The notes: generated from the sequence alone by a model not told the origin. Counted from the stretch's first letter, positions 23,702 through 39,480 are shown. The stretch: 64,000 nt of DNA from Glandiceps talaboti (GCF_964340395.1 NC_135570.1:2045001-2109000), one strand, 5' to 3'. Numbers and translations: made by a program.

Positions 23702-23852
23702 AACCCCACCACCACCACAACCACCACCACCACCACCACCACCACCACCACCACCACCACCACCACCACCACCACCACCACCACCACCACAATCTTCATT
23801 GCTTTTTAAAATTTCTACATACATCACCATAACCACCACCACCACCACCACC
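23702..23852. repeat. (CAC)n microsatellite, two blocks
   Basis: A 90-bp CAC run followed after about 35 bp by a shorter one at 23,827-23,852. Poly-His and poly-Gly frames are artefacts. Confidence 0.97.
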
Positions 23853-26800
23853 AGAACATAAACTCATTATCACAACTACAACTCAATCACCACTATCTCT
23901 AACACTAACCAATCTCAAGATAGCGTAGCTGAAAACATGAACACGTAGAATAAACCACTATCACGTTATCTTATACAGAGTGAAGTGAACGTATAGATTT
24001 CACCTTCATGACGAGGCAATTGCATGCAAACACATAAGGATAGCATCTGATCTAAAATCAGAGGCAGTTATTTTGTATTGTTTTAAATTCACCATGGTGT
24101 AATCTTTACCAGCAAAGTCTAAAATTCACCTGGAGTAAATATGGAAGTAACCAATGCAGAAGTACAGTACACCTACAGGTTTACTATTAAAATCACACGT
24201 CACGTCTTATTCTACAACAATACAATAATTGGGCCTATGGATCGAATATTCTATGTACGTCTTACATTTACACAATGGTTACTTGAGCTCATAAGGATGA
24301 ATTAACCAAATTACAGTCGAAATTAGAGCCAATATCAAAATCAGAGCCAATATCGAAATCAGAGCTAACCTTTCATGTGTACATTTCAATCGTTGAAATA
24401 TTCCCTAGAATACTAATCGAATGAATTCGATTACTTCGGAATACTAATTAATCTATATATCGAACATTTCCTTAGCATGTGTTCCTGCCACTTTCTCCGA
24501 TTATATTACACTAACAGAACATTTTATGAAAACCAAGGGAAAGGGTGATGACGGGTATCTTAACATAAAATATGTGACTTAGCCAATCAAATGACACGAT
24601 TTCATATGATATCACATTTTAGATCAAGTTTGTAAACTTCAAGTACGGTTAAGTTATGGCTCAAATCAAATCAAAGGAAACTACATTTTTAATATGAAAA
24701 ATTCTACTATCGGGATCCAAGTAAACGATACCATCTAAAAAGCAGATGACGACAGGGAAATATATTATTAAGGTAACCACTAGAGACCTATTAAATCACT
24801 TCACTGAACCTTAATTTGTAATCAACAGTACTTTTATGTTATTAAAGGTTAATGTAAGAAGATTTTCTATCTTTCTTCCACTTGATTTAGTCTTCCCAGT
24901 TTACAGGGAATCTTGATGGGCATGAAGTGCATGAAGGAATTTGCTGTCAACTGAAGGAAGTGTCTTTAAGTGATGACTGAATCCTGTAACGCGTAACCTG
25001 CATCAACTTGACGTGAATAGCATGCCATGGTGCATGTGAATTCTTCTTACTAGGTAATTCTTCAGGTTAGATATTGTTACTTGTACATATAAAATGTAGT
25101 CACTAAAGATACAGCGCTATCGGTTCATGGCATGATTCATCGTTCATGTTGAATATATCCATGACAAAAGGGATTTTAATACAATCACTAACACTTTTGT
25201 TTCACGTAGTGACGTACTATGATTACAGACATTCAAAATATCCGCCTATGTGTGCTCTTGGCAACGTATCCATCCATGTAATAGATGGGTGACTCCAGCA
25301 GTCTGTAGCCAGTCAATTCTGACATCATTCAGTTATAACAAACAGCGTGTATAAAATGACCAACTTTTACACAGAGATACCTCTACATTAAAAATAATAT
25401 TAGACAGTTTGGTTAATACGCCAACGAAATCATTTTCTTTTTGGAAGATATGCTATTACCCCTAAAGGCAATAGGACAGTTGGATTCGTGTTGGATGTTA
25501 TGCCGACAGAAAATGAAAAAGATGTTTGGATTTTGAAAATTAGGGATGAAAATGAGTTGCCTGGAGGAAGTAATTAATGCATGTACAGATTACACCACCA
25601 ACTCCATTTCTCTGATATAATATTTCATGGTTTATTTAGAGATATTTGAATTGAAGCATTGAAATGTGTGGTAATACAAGATAATAACGACAGAAACGGA
25701 AATGTCATTTGGCAGCTATGGGAATGTTAACATTGAGACTAGACAACATGTCTACCTCTCAGGTGACGTTAGTAGATATATGTTTGGTAAAATTAATTAA
25801 TTAATTAATATATCCCCCTATGAAATGGATGTAGCTTATTTGTAACAGTTCATTGATGAAAGTGAGAAACCCCAAGAAACCTGAAAATAATAAACTGGAT
25901 ATAATCTTTAAAATCACCGAATCAGAATTCAGATTTTCATGAACATCATATACTCTACATCAACATTCAATTTAATTGCCTTACTTTGAATGAAGACACA
26001 CGAAGGGTAAATATACTATAGCATGTTTTTATGAATTAAGAAAAATGAAAGTCATTTCAGTTTATTTACCTATTTGGCACACAGAAAAAAAGTTTACAGA
26101 CTTCAGACTGAGATACAGGAAAACGAAGGACAACGTCTATTGTACTAACAAAGCCTAACTTTGTCGCTTTTCCTGATCTTTGTAGAATCGAAAACTGATA
26201 GAAAACACCACTATCGTATTACAAATCAAATTATGTGTACTGGGATAAAAAAAATCAGACACAAATTAAAAGAGTAGTAATGACTTGTAAGTGATATAAA
26301 TATTCTGATTGAAAACGTCAATTGTGTCCTTCAAAAGGCGATCTTATGTATCATTAACACTTAAGACTCTCAAGTAGCCATATCTTCGCTCCGATATACG
26401 TACTCGTGAATATTACTTGCAGCTCCTTATACGTCTTTTCATCAGCAATCAGCCGCTCCGTGTCCGTGGTTTCAGATTTTATTGAAACGAGGCAGAAAAT
26501 GAAACATGCATTAAATCTAGTTGTATATTTCACTTTGAGAGTAGTGCCTATGGGGGGTACCCACTTCTGTTTCACAAGTAATTTCCCGAAGTGCAACAGA
26601 AAGATGCGTAATTGGTCAACTTGTCCTAATTCCTAGAATGCTGTATTTTACTGCAAGTGTAGTCGATTTTGTGTTTCTACTCACTTTCTATGATACATAC
26701 AACCGTAATTCCAAGGTTACAATAGTTATAATGACGTTAGAACGAGGTCAAGTCGTACTTTATTTATCTTCAAAGTTGTGATATATACCTGAATGGCTAT

Positions 26801-29800
26801 TTTTACATGCAGCCAATTTCTTTTCTTTTTCAAAGATGCTAATGGGGATACAATAGTACAAAAAACAATTGTCTACTTAATATGGCAATCTGTCCAATTT
26901 CTTCTATTGATATATGGTTTTGTTATATCACACTACCCTTGGCATTCCTGTTCATCGAAAAGACGAATAGGGAGGGATTACTTGTTTCAGTGCGCGCATA
27001 CTATTGGCATTTGCATAGCAATACAGCTACCAAAACATCCTTGCACATCTGTATGCAAATGAGCACGAGATTGTTCCATGACGTACAAAAAATCATATAA
27101 GGAATTCTAAACGAATAACGTTTTACTTGATTCTAATCAACCTGACGGTAGCAATATGGATATTCAGGATAGTTTCAATTGTGCTTGCGGTGTTTTTACT
27201 GCAACTTTCACAATGAAAGTACGACCACAGAGAACACCGAAAGCGCTGGCAAAACATCCTGTCACTGTGGAGATCATGATATACACTGAAAACTATCGAC
27301 AAAAATTATCGTGAAATATATAATCAAATTTATTACACTTGATTGGAAAACTATAATATGATATATATTGAATGTTAATATGTCTTTATGATATGATAGA
27401 CGTCAGCTTGTTGCATTGTTTTAATATTTTAAAACACGGATCGTCAATGGCACTTTGAAAAGTCTATGAAGAGAGAATTTTGCTATTGAAAAATAATGTG
27501 CTATCATTTTTACAAGTGTTAGGATTTTTACTGGTATGAAAGTACAAACATAATGCATAATTGATCAATTCATAATTCATTTTCGAAATCAGGTTCGTTC
27601 CAAAGAGCACTTCTAACATACTCTAACAAGACAAACATCTATCAAAGAACTGTGCAATGATGGAAACAATTGTATCTGATAATGAATGTTGTTACTTCTA
27701 ACGTCCTGATTGCTTACCAGTCATAGGAGACTTGTCGGTGGTTTTCACATCCACAATATAAGTTTTAACTTATAGAAAGGTTGTAGTTATAATAATAATA
27801 ATAACATTAATTAGAATCTTAGGTAAATACTTCATTCATACTAATGTTAAATATATGGATGAGCAATGTATGTTTATGTTTGTAAAGGTCACACAAGAAT
27901 TTACAAGAGTTTACTTTAAAAGTTTCTTACAGTCTGTTGTAATAAGGAGAATGGTAACATTAAAACAACAGAAGCCAATACGTATCGTGACACTTTTTTT
28001 GACCCAGACTTATAAATTCATGACATCCATGTCATGAATACAGAAGATCCTCCAGAGGCGATTTCATTACTTGTCAATTCTATGCCGCCTAAACTGGACT
28101 AGAGTTCAACAGCACGTAAAAGTACACTACATATTCAAGCGTACAGATGTTTTCGCAAGTCAGATGCTTTCCCTTGGGATATGCGTATATCTGTAGGTCA
28201 TATGGTGCCGATCGAATGTAAGAATCCCAGTTTACTAAGCCCTCAAAACCACAAGGTTTATATTTATACTATCGAGTAACACCGACAAGTACCCACGGTC
28301 ACTAATCTTAACAATTGATTTCAACGTTAGAGAACTATAGAGAAGGTGAAAGTCATAGTATATCTTATATATGAATACATACGCAATTGAATTATGGTGT
28401 TATGACCGTTCAACTTCACTTATGATATGGTTGATATTAAAGTCTCTTTGGTGTATTTAATCAATTACTCTCCCTTTACGGAAGAAATGGTTGAGTCACA
28501 TATTGCATCTCTATCCGATGAAGATACCCACAACTCATCTAATCCATTACATGTTATCATTTACCATCTAGGAGAGGGTGATATGTCGGTTCTCCTTGCT
28601 TAGATAATTACATACACATATATTTGATTAGAGTTCTACTACTTTTGTCCTGAATGGTGTTCCTTAATTGTGAACCAATACTCTTGACAGATGACTGGTA
28701 AATTCTACAACTAATATATCTAGGTAAATGGAGAATTCCGCTTAATTTCGGTCTGGTATTGTGACAATGGCTTATATACGAACAATAGCTGAGATTACAA
28801 TGAATGAATTGGACACGTCGCTTTGGAAAACATTTCTACTGAGTTATTATTACTTAAATTATTATATTTCTTTATGTTTGGTTTTAATTTAACCGTTTTT
28901 TTTCACTGAAAAAGGCCTTCTGTTAGATACCAATTATTATTTGGACCATCAAACATATGGAATTGAAAACGAATACGTGACGGTGTATATGTGAACTACT
29001 TGTGTAAATGTCAGAACAGCCATTAACTCAAGTGAATGCAATGTTTCAATCTCGTACTGACATTATCTTTCTTTTATCGTTATAAATGTTTATACCTGGA
29101 ATTACATTTCCATTTATATGAAAAGAAATAGTGGTTGGCTTGGGAATGACTGACAAGAATTCCAGAAGCACCGTTTGTTTACCAACCCAACCCAACCCAA
29201 TCCCATCAAATTAATCTGACTAGTCTCGACCTCAATCATTACAGACAAACAAAACAATGACAAAGGTGTAAAAACTCATCAAATGAAAGAATTTATGTGT
29301 TTACATTTTGTGGGCGATTAGTATGAAAATAAAACATTGGACAATAGCTCGGAGCCATTACAATATTGATATATCAAAACCAAATACACCCAATGTTTCC
29401 CAAATGTAATTGATCGGAGTGTGATACATGACAACCATGCTCAGTATGTTCTTGTTTTAGATTTTTGTATATTGTATGAGCTTTCCACATCATGTCTGTA
29501 ACCATGACTACAAATAGCAGGCTAGGTCCAATATTTGCATTTTAATGACAACTCGATTGCTGTATCTGCGATATGACCCCGACCGAGATAGTCAAGGAAG
29601 TACCTATTCAAAGCTTTGGGTAATACGTTAATGTTAATTCATTTATTAAATGCATACAGTGAATAGTAGGAGAGTTGAAATAGCCCTTTTCGTATGTATT
29701 AAAGCTAACAAACCTAGTAATGTCAGAGAATTAGTGCTTGGGTATAACTAGAAGGCTTAGTGATATTGAGAATTGAAACAGGTAGACTATTTGGTGAAAC

Positions 29801-32800
29801 GCGTGGATAATCTAGAGGCAGTGCAGGTAAGCATTGATTTACTTCAATGATACCAGATAGTCGTGACAGCAAGTGCGCTGAAGTATCAGTAACAAAGCGA
29901 CATCTGTTTTTATTTTGACTAAAAATCACATGCTTGATTTCCGTTCTAAAAAGTTAGCAGATTGTTACTAATAGATACGTGATCATTTTGACAAAAACAT
30001 CATGAATAGCGGCTCCTCTAACACTCACGTTTGAAGCCACAAATCCGTTTGAGGCTTACGATAAGTCAAAACACAGCGTATCTGATAGCACAAAGCTTTA
30101 CCGACGCCAATGGACATATTTGGTAAATCAGGTATGGCCTTATATGTGATTCTTGCTTCGATAAAAGAAAAAAAAGATCACTCCCCAACTGGTGATCAAT
30201 ACCTTTGATTTGTCTAAACCAATTACGTCATCCCTTTATCTACAACCTTAATGAAGCCTAGTGCATTATTTAATCCATTTATCTCTCCTTCCAACCATAC
30301 TTACATTCATCGATGTTCATAAGTAGATGTAATCAGTAATTGAGAAAAATGGTTTTTTATATCAAAACTTTCAAAATGTCTACCTGACAATAGTAGTTTC
30401 CGTTTCTCTAAGGTCGTAAACAAAATATCGTACTTTATCAGAAAATATATCGTTATGAAGAATGCAGTGTAATTAATACTTTCAGTTTAGTCATCATCGG
30501 TATAATTCTAAATAATCTTCTACAATGGAGATCAAATCTATAGTATGTAATTCAGCTTACAAAGGCTAACGACCGCTCTGCCACTAAGATTACATATGTA
30601 GAATGATGCCCATCCTGTCGAATTCGTTTCATCCTCGCTCGCAAGACAGCTTTCGGTGTGATATAATGTACACCCTTTTAAGCTATGTTTAACAAATGGC
30701 GTTTATGCTTTTTTCATATTCCAAAATAGTCATTCTGTTCATGATTTCGCAATTAATATTGTGTGCACACTTTTACGTCACAATTATTTGCACTTGACAG
30801 TCATTTTGACGCTCAGGAAATTCGTACACACCATTGCCACTTTGTCACCCTTAGCTATACTCTATTAGCTATAGCTGTAATGGACGAATACATTGCTCAT
30901 TCAATTTTGTTTATATATTTTCCCCTTTCAGATATATTAGATAAGTTCTGCCCCCCTCCGAAAAAAAAATTGTTCAAATACTAAACACTAATCTGGTATA
31001 CTCTATGATTAGTTACCTTATGCAAGATGAAACAACTTCAATGCACCGTTTGAAATGAAAGTAAAAATGGTAGTTTATTGTTACAAGAGCCATTATATTG
31101 AAGGAAATATATTTCATGAACATTGTCAAATTGGCTACCCGATTGACAATCCTCGGGAGTCAGGAGCAAGATATATCCAGAGAATGATCTGTGTACGATT
31201 ATCAAGGTTTTATCATTGTCTTGTATATTGCGCCCTAGGGACTGTGCAGCAAAGCACTGTAACTTGAACCCCAGTCCTAGAAACTATATAATAACGTATG
31301 CTCAGAATATTATTCTGAAAAGTATACGTATACTGGAGTTACTTACCGCAATATTGATATTTCTCTTCCAGTATCTCGTTTCAAACATTTTACAATTTAT
31401 GAATGTTAAATATCGTCCGCGTGTAACCATATTGATTTGACGATTGTGTTTCTGACAGATATGTCAAATTGAAAGTATTAGTCAACATATAGTGAAATAC
31501 TAGTACTAGTAGGTCTACAGTTAGGTTGCTAACACAGAGTTGATCAAGACTTTCCGCATTCTTTTCTAACATTACTAGAAATACGGTAGCTATCTGTTTT
31601 GGTTTCAGTTTCCTCTGGTTATTTCTATTCCATCTGTGATTGTAATTAAGAAAACATGTAAAGAATAGGAAACATAAATTCAATAGCATTTTAGTTGTAG
31701 TAACACAATACCATGGTCTGCCAAATTAGTATTGTACAGAAAAATGAATGAGGTGAAGGAAAAGATAGGCATCATTCCAACTAAGCAGTTTTTGATTGCA
31801 CTAATAGTTAATATATATGCGGGTAATAATGTTTCCAAGCATGGGCTACGTCCAAGTTTTGTATATAAATGAGCTTGAACAATCACAACGGAATACAATG
31901 CAATTCAGAGAACTGTTTTTAATCAAATCCACAATCAAAATTAGTGAACTGTTAAATTAGTATTCGATGGATGCACCCTTCATTTTTGCAATGGCACGGT
32001 AATATTTAAAGGAACCGGTTTATATCCAGGCAATTATTCATTTCCCTCATTTATAGACGTACGGAAATCATCTAACGATATTGTCGTTGTTAACAAATAT
32101 ATGTCCAGGGAATACACTAAGAAGTAATATTGGACTGATTTAAATTGTAGTGATTTTACTTGCATTGGTTTCAATATTACTTTTATCTTGGGAACGAAGT
32201 AATATGTGCCGTAGTGTATGCGGTACATCGACAAGGGATGTGTACTCTAAAACTACCAAGAATAAAGCAGGTATACGTTTAATGAACTTGTGATGGAATG
32301 ACGACTAGAATGGATATTTCAGACGGATCTATCAGAATTATATCATGTACTGTTGTAGAGTGATTAGAAGGAATTATTTGAATATACCAATATGACAACA
32401 GAGAAAGGATATGAATGGATTTCATTCCATAATTGAATAATGTCCTACTTTCGTACTGTCTATATAATCTGATATCAATATGCTGAATTTAATCCAACTC
32501 AATTCTTTCAATGGAATACATACAAGACTAACATGGAAGCCGTTTTTCCTGTAAAGTACAGGAATGGGTAGGGACCTCAAATACTGGAGAAAATAGGAAA
32601 GCACACACGCAAGCGGTCATAGGTTTAAGTCGAACTGGTCTTATTTCTCATTAAAATAAAAATGCAAGAGTTTGTACCGCTAAACGGCTAAAATAATACT
32701 TAATGTAAGAAACTAGAGCACACAATTGAAATCTATTGAGAACTTGTCGTAGCAATTATCAAACTGTTCTCATAGTTTGACCTCAAAGTCAGAGCGTGGA

Positions 32801-35410
32801 CCGAGCACTGCCTATGTACATGTAAAACAAAGATACACATTATATATGATGTTGACGACTGTTCACAAAGATCAAATGTTCTGTTCCACGCATGGTTCAT
32901 AGTCGGCCTAGATGTTAAATTTATAATCGGGATATAATTCAGAATCTTGCCATATAAGATCCCAACAGTGAATTCAGTCTAGTCCATTCTGACTAGACTA
33001 TAATACATGTTAAGTTTTCATTGACTGATTACATCTTGTGACTTAGACAAGATGCGTTTAATATACGTTTTCATGCACAATAATATTTAGGCGCATAATG
33101 GGATTTTCTAAATTTGAGTAATATTTTCCCCCCAATAATTATGGGAAATCATTCATTTTAGATAGAATAAAAGATATCAAATATCATATTGTATGTATTA
33201 GTATATATTGGATTTTAATAAAGTGTCAATGAGTGATTTATGGGAATATTTCACTAATGCACTGTTCTTTAGAATATATGGTGTGACCGACAACATTTTC
33301 ATTTATAACGACAGCATATTATGACATTTTAGTAGTAATCAAGAAGTAAACTATAATTCACTGTACATTTACGTCAAAATAATATTGTGTGTTGACAGGA
33401 AATGAACAATAAGAATCGATAAAAGTTGTTTTTCTGTTTTCCCGATATATAGATGTCCTTTTGTGTATAAGGTTTCTTATGACTTTAGGCTGTTAAACAA
33501 AGTATTATATCAGCAATTTTAATCAAATATTAGTTGCAGTGCACACACTACCATAGTTGTATTTATTGTGCATATTGTATAGGTAATATTAAAGACTTGT
33601 CTATTAAAGGTCGAAATGATTAAGGTACATTATGTCATTAACAAAGATTCACATGAATAATTGGTTCCTATTGAGAAAGTCAGAGATCAATCTTAAAAAT
33701 AAAATGATTGTTGCAAAACTTCCAAAATTGAAACAAGGACTGGCTACGTGATATTTTTTCACTATATTGATATTTCTCAGTTGCTAAGTTAAACCTGTCT
33801 CCCTAGCTTGCTTATAAATTGTAAGATGATTAACAAACTTGAAGGCGACTTAACAATATTTCTTGTAATTAAATGTATAGGTGAGTTTATGTGTTCCCCC
33901 ATAACACCTACCCAACAGGCATTTGACGTAAAGATGTGCACTGCATATCATTTCTGTTACATTATTCATAGATATATCCATATTTTTGCAAATAGGTAAA
34001 GATTATTCTTAATCAGGATTATCTCCCTTTACTCACGAGGAATTTGTTTTGAAATGGCCTTTGTATCTCACATAATGTCCCTGAGAGATTCCAAGACTAT
34101 TTTGGACTTTTTGTAGCTTTAAGGACAAACAGGTCTTGTAAATATGGAAACGAAAATGAAATGATAGTTGTTATGGTGATACAGTGTATGGTTGCTTTTA
34201 CCATGATCACATGATAACAAAAGTAAAGAAACCATTTTTCAAATGTTATAAAAATGAAGCAGTTAATATTTCGACATATTTTTTGTCGAATTAAAAGAAA
34301 AATCTAGTCAAAAAGTGCTCCAGCAGCAAATATTAAGAGCACACATGTGATCCCTTAAACGAATTTGTCAAACTGATTGGTCTAATGTTAGGATACCTCT
34401 GTCTAGAAATGTTTGTTTCAGGAGAATGGATATTTCAATATAAGAAACACTTAGCACAGGTACATTGCTACCTATTACAAATAGAGTTTTAGAACACTAT
34501 TTGATAAATGCGATCGATCAAGAACTAATTTCGCCTTTAATGTAATTTATCTTCGAAGATAAAAATCAAGAAAGAAGAATACAGATTGTGAGGTAAATGA
34601 TCACGTTATTGAAGAAAACATATTTCATAAGAGCGCTGAATAGACCATACGATGTTTTGATGTGATGAAATATTGCACCGCATTTGATTTAGAAGATTGC
34701 ATGACCAAAACCGGGAAAATGTTACAGTAAAAATACGATGTGATTAAATATATCGCAGATAATGAAAGTAATACATATTAGATAATAATTGATGAGCTTT
34801 CCGTTTGGAAATCACACACAATTGATTACAGATTGAATGTAGCCTGAGTCATGACTAGAAGCAAGGACTGCTGATGATAAACAGGTGAGCAGTCAAAACG
34901 AGGTTGTAAGATATAGTTACGGAATTCATTTGTGCCACGTGATTGTGAAATATGTTTTTAAAAAGAGCGTTAAATGTGATTAGTTGTCACGTATCCTTCC
35001 AACTTGTAGAAAAAGAGATAGTCCATAGACAGATGGTAGAGCTACATAACAGGAAAAAAGACCGTATAAGATAGGCAGATAAAAAAGAGAGGAGAGATCT
35101 ATGGAAGATTCATGACAATCAAGGTGTTTTCCATGGATTTACAGGATTAGGTGGGGAGCATAAACATGGGAGAAATGAGAAAGAACATACTTACACAAGT
35201 CATCACAGGTCACTTCGAATTAGTCTTATTACTATTACTACATAATTAAAAGTTAGTACAATCATTTTGTTTGACATACAAAAATTATAGCTCATAAAAT
35301 GCCAATTGCAATTAATTGTGGGGTACACACTTTGAAAGAACTAGGCAGACAGAGATGCATCATAAGAAAGATAGCTACATAGATGGATATATAGATATTG
35401 ATAGCTATGG
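23853..35410. other. 11.5-kb stretch without a supported gene
   Basis: AT-rich. It has small features only: an 18-bp direct repeat at about 24,320-24,370 (CAGAGCCAATATC type), an ATTA run at 25,791-25,809, and a tight hairpin at 32,546-32,564 (TTCCTGTA and TACAGGAA around AAG). Protein-like open stretches at 25,448-25,577 and 28,427-28,603 (+) and 26,354-26,520 (-) have no recognised domain and could be chance. Confidence 0.5.
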
Positions 35411-35705
35411 AGAGACAGACAGACGGACGGACAGCCAGACAGCCAGACAGCCAGACATACATACATACATACATACATACATACATACATACAGATACAC
35501 GACAGGCAGGCAGTCGGTCTGGCAGGCAGGCAGGCAGGCAGACAGACAGACAAACAAACAGACAAATAGAAAGACAGACAAACAGACAGACAGATAGATA
35601 GTCAGATAGACAGACAGATAGATAGATGGGTGGATATATAGATATAGAGATAGATAGATAGGTAGATAGATGGATGGATACTAGATAGATAGATATATAG
35701 ATAGT

Positions 35706-35779
<74 letters not shown>

Positions 35780-35780
35780 C
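35411..35780. repeat. Compound CAGA/CATA/GGCA/GATA microsatellite
   Basis: CAGA, CCAGA, CATA, GGCA and CAGA blocks grade into a pure GATA run (about 35,704-35,778). Open frames on both strands are artefacts. Confidence 0.98.
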
Positions 35781-37678
35781 TGTTAGAGTAAGACGAACAG
35801 ATCTATGAATAGAAGTAATATATCAGGAAGAATGAACATTATTAGTGTCGTAGGTCAGTCTGCGTTATGAGAAAACAAGTATTTATCGATATCTCTATCT
35901 AACTTGTATTTCGGAATTATAGCGAAACATAAGATTTTGTTGCTGCAGCATTATTTGTTCAAACCACATTTAAAAGTGGATTTCCATGTTAAAAAGCAAA
36001 AGAGATCCATCTATTTCAATCAAACAATCACATTAAGTCACATATGGATATATTTGACAATCTGTGGAAACATTATATGGCAATCGGATATGACGTATAA
36101 CATGACGTTGGTCGCCTTGGATGGAAACGATGCTTGCTATTTTGAAGGACACTATTTTAACCCTTCCATGTATTTCGATATTATACAGTGTAACTAAGTC
36201 CTTATTTTGTTAAAATACATGTATTAGAAGTTGTGCCTTCATCGAATTCAATGTACGACGAAACCAGATTTAACGGCCGGGAGTATGTAGATATAATATC
36301 GATATACAAGGGTCATTATATGTTATAATATCAGCATACTATCTTCCCTCGTTGTTTTGGTATTAATAAATCAAAATAATCATAAAAGATATTATATTCC
36401 TAGCAATAAATCCACGTCTGTTACCATCAATTGTGTATAATCTCATACATTTGTATTGAATACGAGGAATACCAATACATGTTTATTATTTTTATCACCT
36501 CTATAAGGAGGATTTCGTTAATAACAGTAGGAGGATATATAGTGATGAGTGGCCGTTGTTAGACCTCATCTATTTTTACAGTTTAGTTACAGTAATGAAT
36601 ACTGCAAAATTGTTGCGACGAGGCCCAGTTGCACAGATTCATATATTTTACTAATAAACAAGGAAGATTGTGAAGTTTGAAAGGAACGGATAAATAGACC
36701 CCTGGGCAGCTTTGTATCATATAACCTTCTATAATATAGGATTACCGTGTCTTTTAGACACATTTACCAAACTATGACATTTGTACATTTTTCTCAAATT
36801 AGCATTTTCAACGTACACATGTTATATGATAATTCTGTAAAATTATCAAATGTCAGGGCAAACCTTGAATTTTAAGGTCTTACAAATGACTCACTCCGGG
36901 GAGTTTCATATATCAGTGAAATCGACAATCAAATTGTATTCAAAGTGGTAATATTACTGAAATACTTACAATTCATATTTGTTTAGTATTTTTTTTCAAG
37001 ATTGCATTAAGATAGTGTTATCTAATACCCACAAGAAAAACAATCTCCATGGCTTCGGAAATAATAAAAGTTGTTACAATTTTTAAAATAGAAAAACCTT
37101 TTTTACATTTCACTCAAAATATATTTAGACCTGGATTTGATATTTGAATAGGCATCTTTGAAAGACTACAGTGCATTTAGATGTACAGTCCGCCCTTGAA
37201 ATTGATGGAGTTTACAAGAGTTCAATATTCCACGGTTTAGTTGGGGGTATATTTATTGGTATCACGTTACTGTGATGTAAACTTTATGACTTGTACACTT
37301 CAATAACTTGATTAATTCTCTCAACGTAAACCAGTGTTATTTGTAGTTACTATTCAGACCTCAATATCATATATACACTCGCGATACTTACAACGTCACA
37401 TAGACTAGTACTATACCCTTGAATTTTAAACTTGCATTTGGAGGACTCTGATATATGATCTCCCCGCTAAGTTCTGAGTCTACGAAGCGTTAATCTTTCA
37501 TGGCACACAATCACGTTCTCCCTTGCAGCCACAATTGCAGTTCTAAGTGTTAGTTTGTCATATAATTATCTGTTTAGAATCCTTGCATGACCCCTAGTAT
37601 ACTGCTATGTTATTAGCTTACTTTATTTCTATTTCCTAAATGTGTCACATGCTTGCTCAAGCAAACAATTGCCCCCAG
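35781..37678. other. No supported gene
   Basis: AT-rich. The open frame at 35,904-36,197 (+) has no recognisable domain. Confidence 0.5.
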
Positions 37679-37860
37679 GTTATAACAATCAATCATTAGA
37701 CGAAAGAGACAGAATTCATTACTTAAAAAGACATCTGAATTCCAATGTGATCGGTAGTGATGCGTTGGAAACTCTTTATAATTTAAACAGCCTTGAAAGG
37801 CGTTACAAGCGGTCAGCTATTACAATCAGAAATGGTGTTGGAGCAATTTCTGTTATATGA
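37679..37860 (+). CDS. Candidate terminal coding exon of unknown protein
   Basis: I do not recognise this. A pyrimidine-rich stretch and TTGCCCCCAG (AG at 37,677-37,678) precede an open frame of about 60 codons ending in TGA (37,858-37,860). The product is hydrophilic and unlike the AT-rich background: YNNQSLDERDRIHYLKRHLN, then DALETLYNLNSLERRYKR and a last segment SAITIRNGVGAISVI. The RRYKR just before the last 15 residues looks like a prohormone dibasic cleavage site (inference), so a neuropeptide precursor end is one option. The final A of the stop codon is also the first base of AATAAA (37,860-37,865). No partner exon was found, and an open run of this length can occur by chance. Confidence 0.3.
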
Positions 37861-39290
37861 ATAAAGTAACCGGCTGTTAAAACTTGAATCCTCGCCATAT
37901 GCAAATTGTATTATTAGTAGCTATCAGAAGGGGTGGTATTTATATTGATAATGATATAGCAAATTACAAGATTAACAGTGAGTTGAATACAACTATACAT
38001 TTGGTAGAGTTATAAACCTTAATTTGCTAATTAGGAGAAACCTTTCAACCACTTCTTGATTCTAATAATTGACTAACTACAGTGCTTGATGTTCAATTTA
38101 TGACTAAATTGCCGTTGGTGGTAATTAATTAGGAGGGCTTTCGACAAAACACCGTAAATTGACTGATTTCCAATCGTTAGCCACGTGTCTGTTCTAATCA
38201 AAACACTTATAAGTACAAGGCAAGAAACAGTAACATATGATGCGTACTGTGTATCATGTGTTCACCAAAGCGTCTTATTTATCAAACTGAAACCTTGGAC
38301 ATTGCAAGTGTGTAAACTGTCACACTTTCATCATTACAGTATTGAATGTTTCCTGTAATATTCACAGTAAGTGACAATTCATATTACTTATATAATTAAT
38401 TTAGCAATTTGAACTTTTCCCACAAAAACTTGCAGAGCAGTGAAAATCTAATTTATTTTATAATTCAATCAAGTCTTTATACCCACGTTTTTTGCGATTT
38501 GGTTATTATAAAACCTAGTTTTAATTTAATGAATATCAGTTATTTCTGCAATTTACTTTCAATTTTGTGCAATGCATATGTAATTATATGGCAACATCAC
38601 AAAGAACCGCGGTAGAAGGGACAATACACAAGCAAAACACGTCGTATAAGCTACCTCATAGGATTTGATAGATTTTCGTAAACTACTATTACCGGTTGTT
38701 GACAGTAAAATTGACAAACTTTAATAAATAAATGAATAGCTGGTTGTTTAAATTTGTTAATCAAATAGAATGAATTGAAGTAAAATCGCAATAAAGATAT
38801 ATAGCGGCTAGGCAGTGAAGAAAACCTTTATATGATAAAGAAATAGTCAGTGTTATTCATTAGGAAGATAAAAATATTTTGTATAATATGTGTATAATAT
38901 TATATCGTTATCAATGAGTACTTTGTTCCAAAACTTATAGACCTTGTTGAATTTCGATTAAAACAACTAATAAGGATAAACACTATTTTCCTATGTTAAG
39001 TTGCAAAGGTTCGATTTAAGATTTCCCAAACCGACTATGACTTTTCTTATTATACCCATAAGGCAATCTACCCCGGACTATAACATAACAAATGAATCAT
39101 TTTTAGCAAAGTAGCAAACATATTGAAGCTATTAAATAATGTATAATAACAGATACTGGAAGACTAATGCACTCAAGGACTTTCGATCAAATACGGATTT
39201 TATCTTTTTCTATCGCATGCATTGTATAATTAAATAAAATAGAATATAATTCCCATTACGTATACACATTCATCAATCCATCCATCCATG
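37861..39290. other. No recognisable feature
   Basis: AT-rich, no repeats of note. Confidence 0.5.
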
Positions 39291-39445
39291 CACACACACA
39301 CATATACACACATAATACATAGTATTACATACATGTATTACATGCATGCATACATACATACATGTATGCGTGCGTGCATACATATATACATACATACATA
39401 CATACATACATACATACATACATACATACACACACACACATACAT

Positions 39446-39480
<35 letters not shown>

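Noticed and set aside
25448-25577. Open stretch with GRYAITPKGNRTVGFVLDVM
   Set aside because: Acceptor and donor are weak and no family is recognised.
26354-26596. Minus ORF with DTERLIADEKTYKELQ
   Set aside because: Faintly like some reverse-transcriptase segments, but too short and without neighbouring motifs.
28427-28603. 58-codon ORF with protein-like composition
   Set aside because: No splice context, no domain; chance not excluded.
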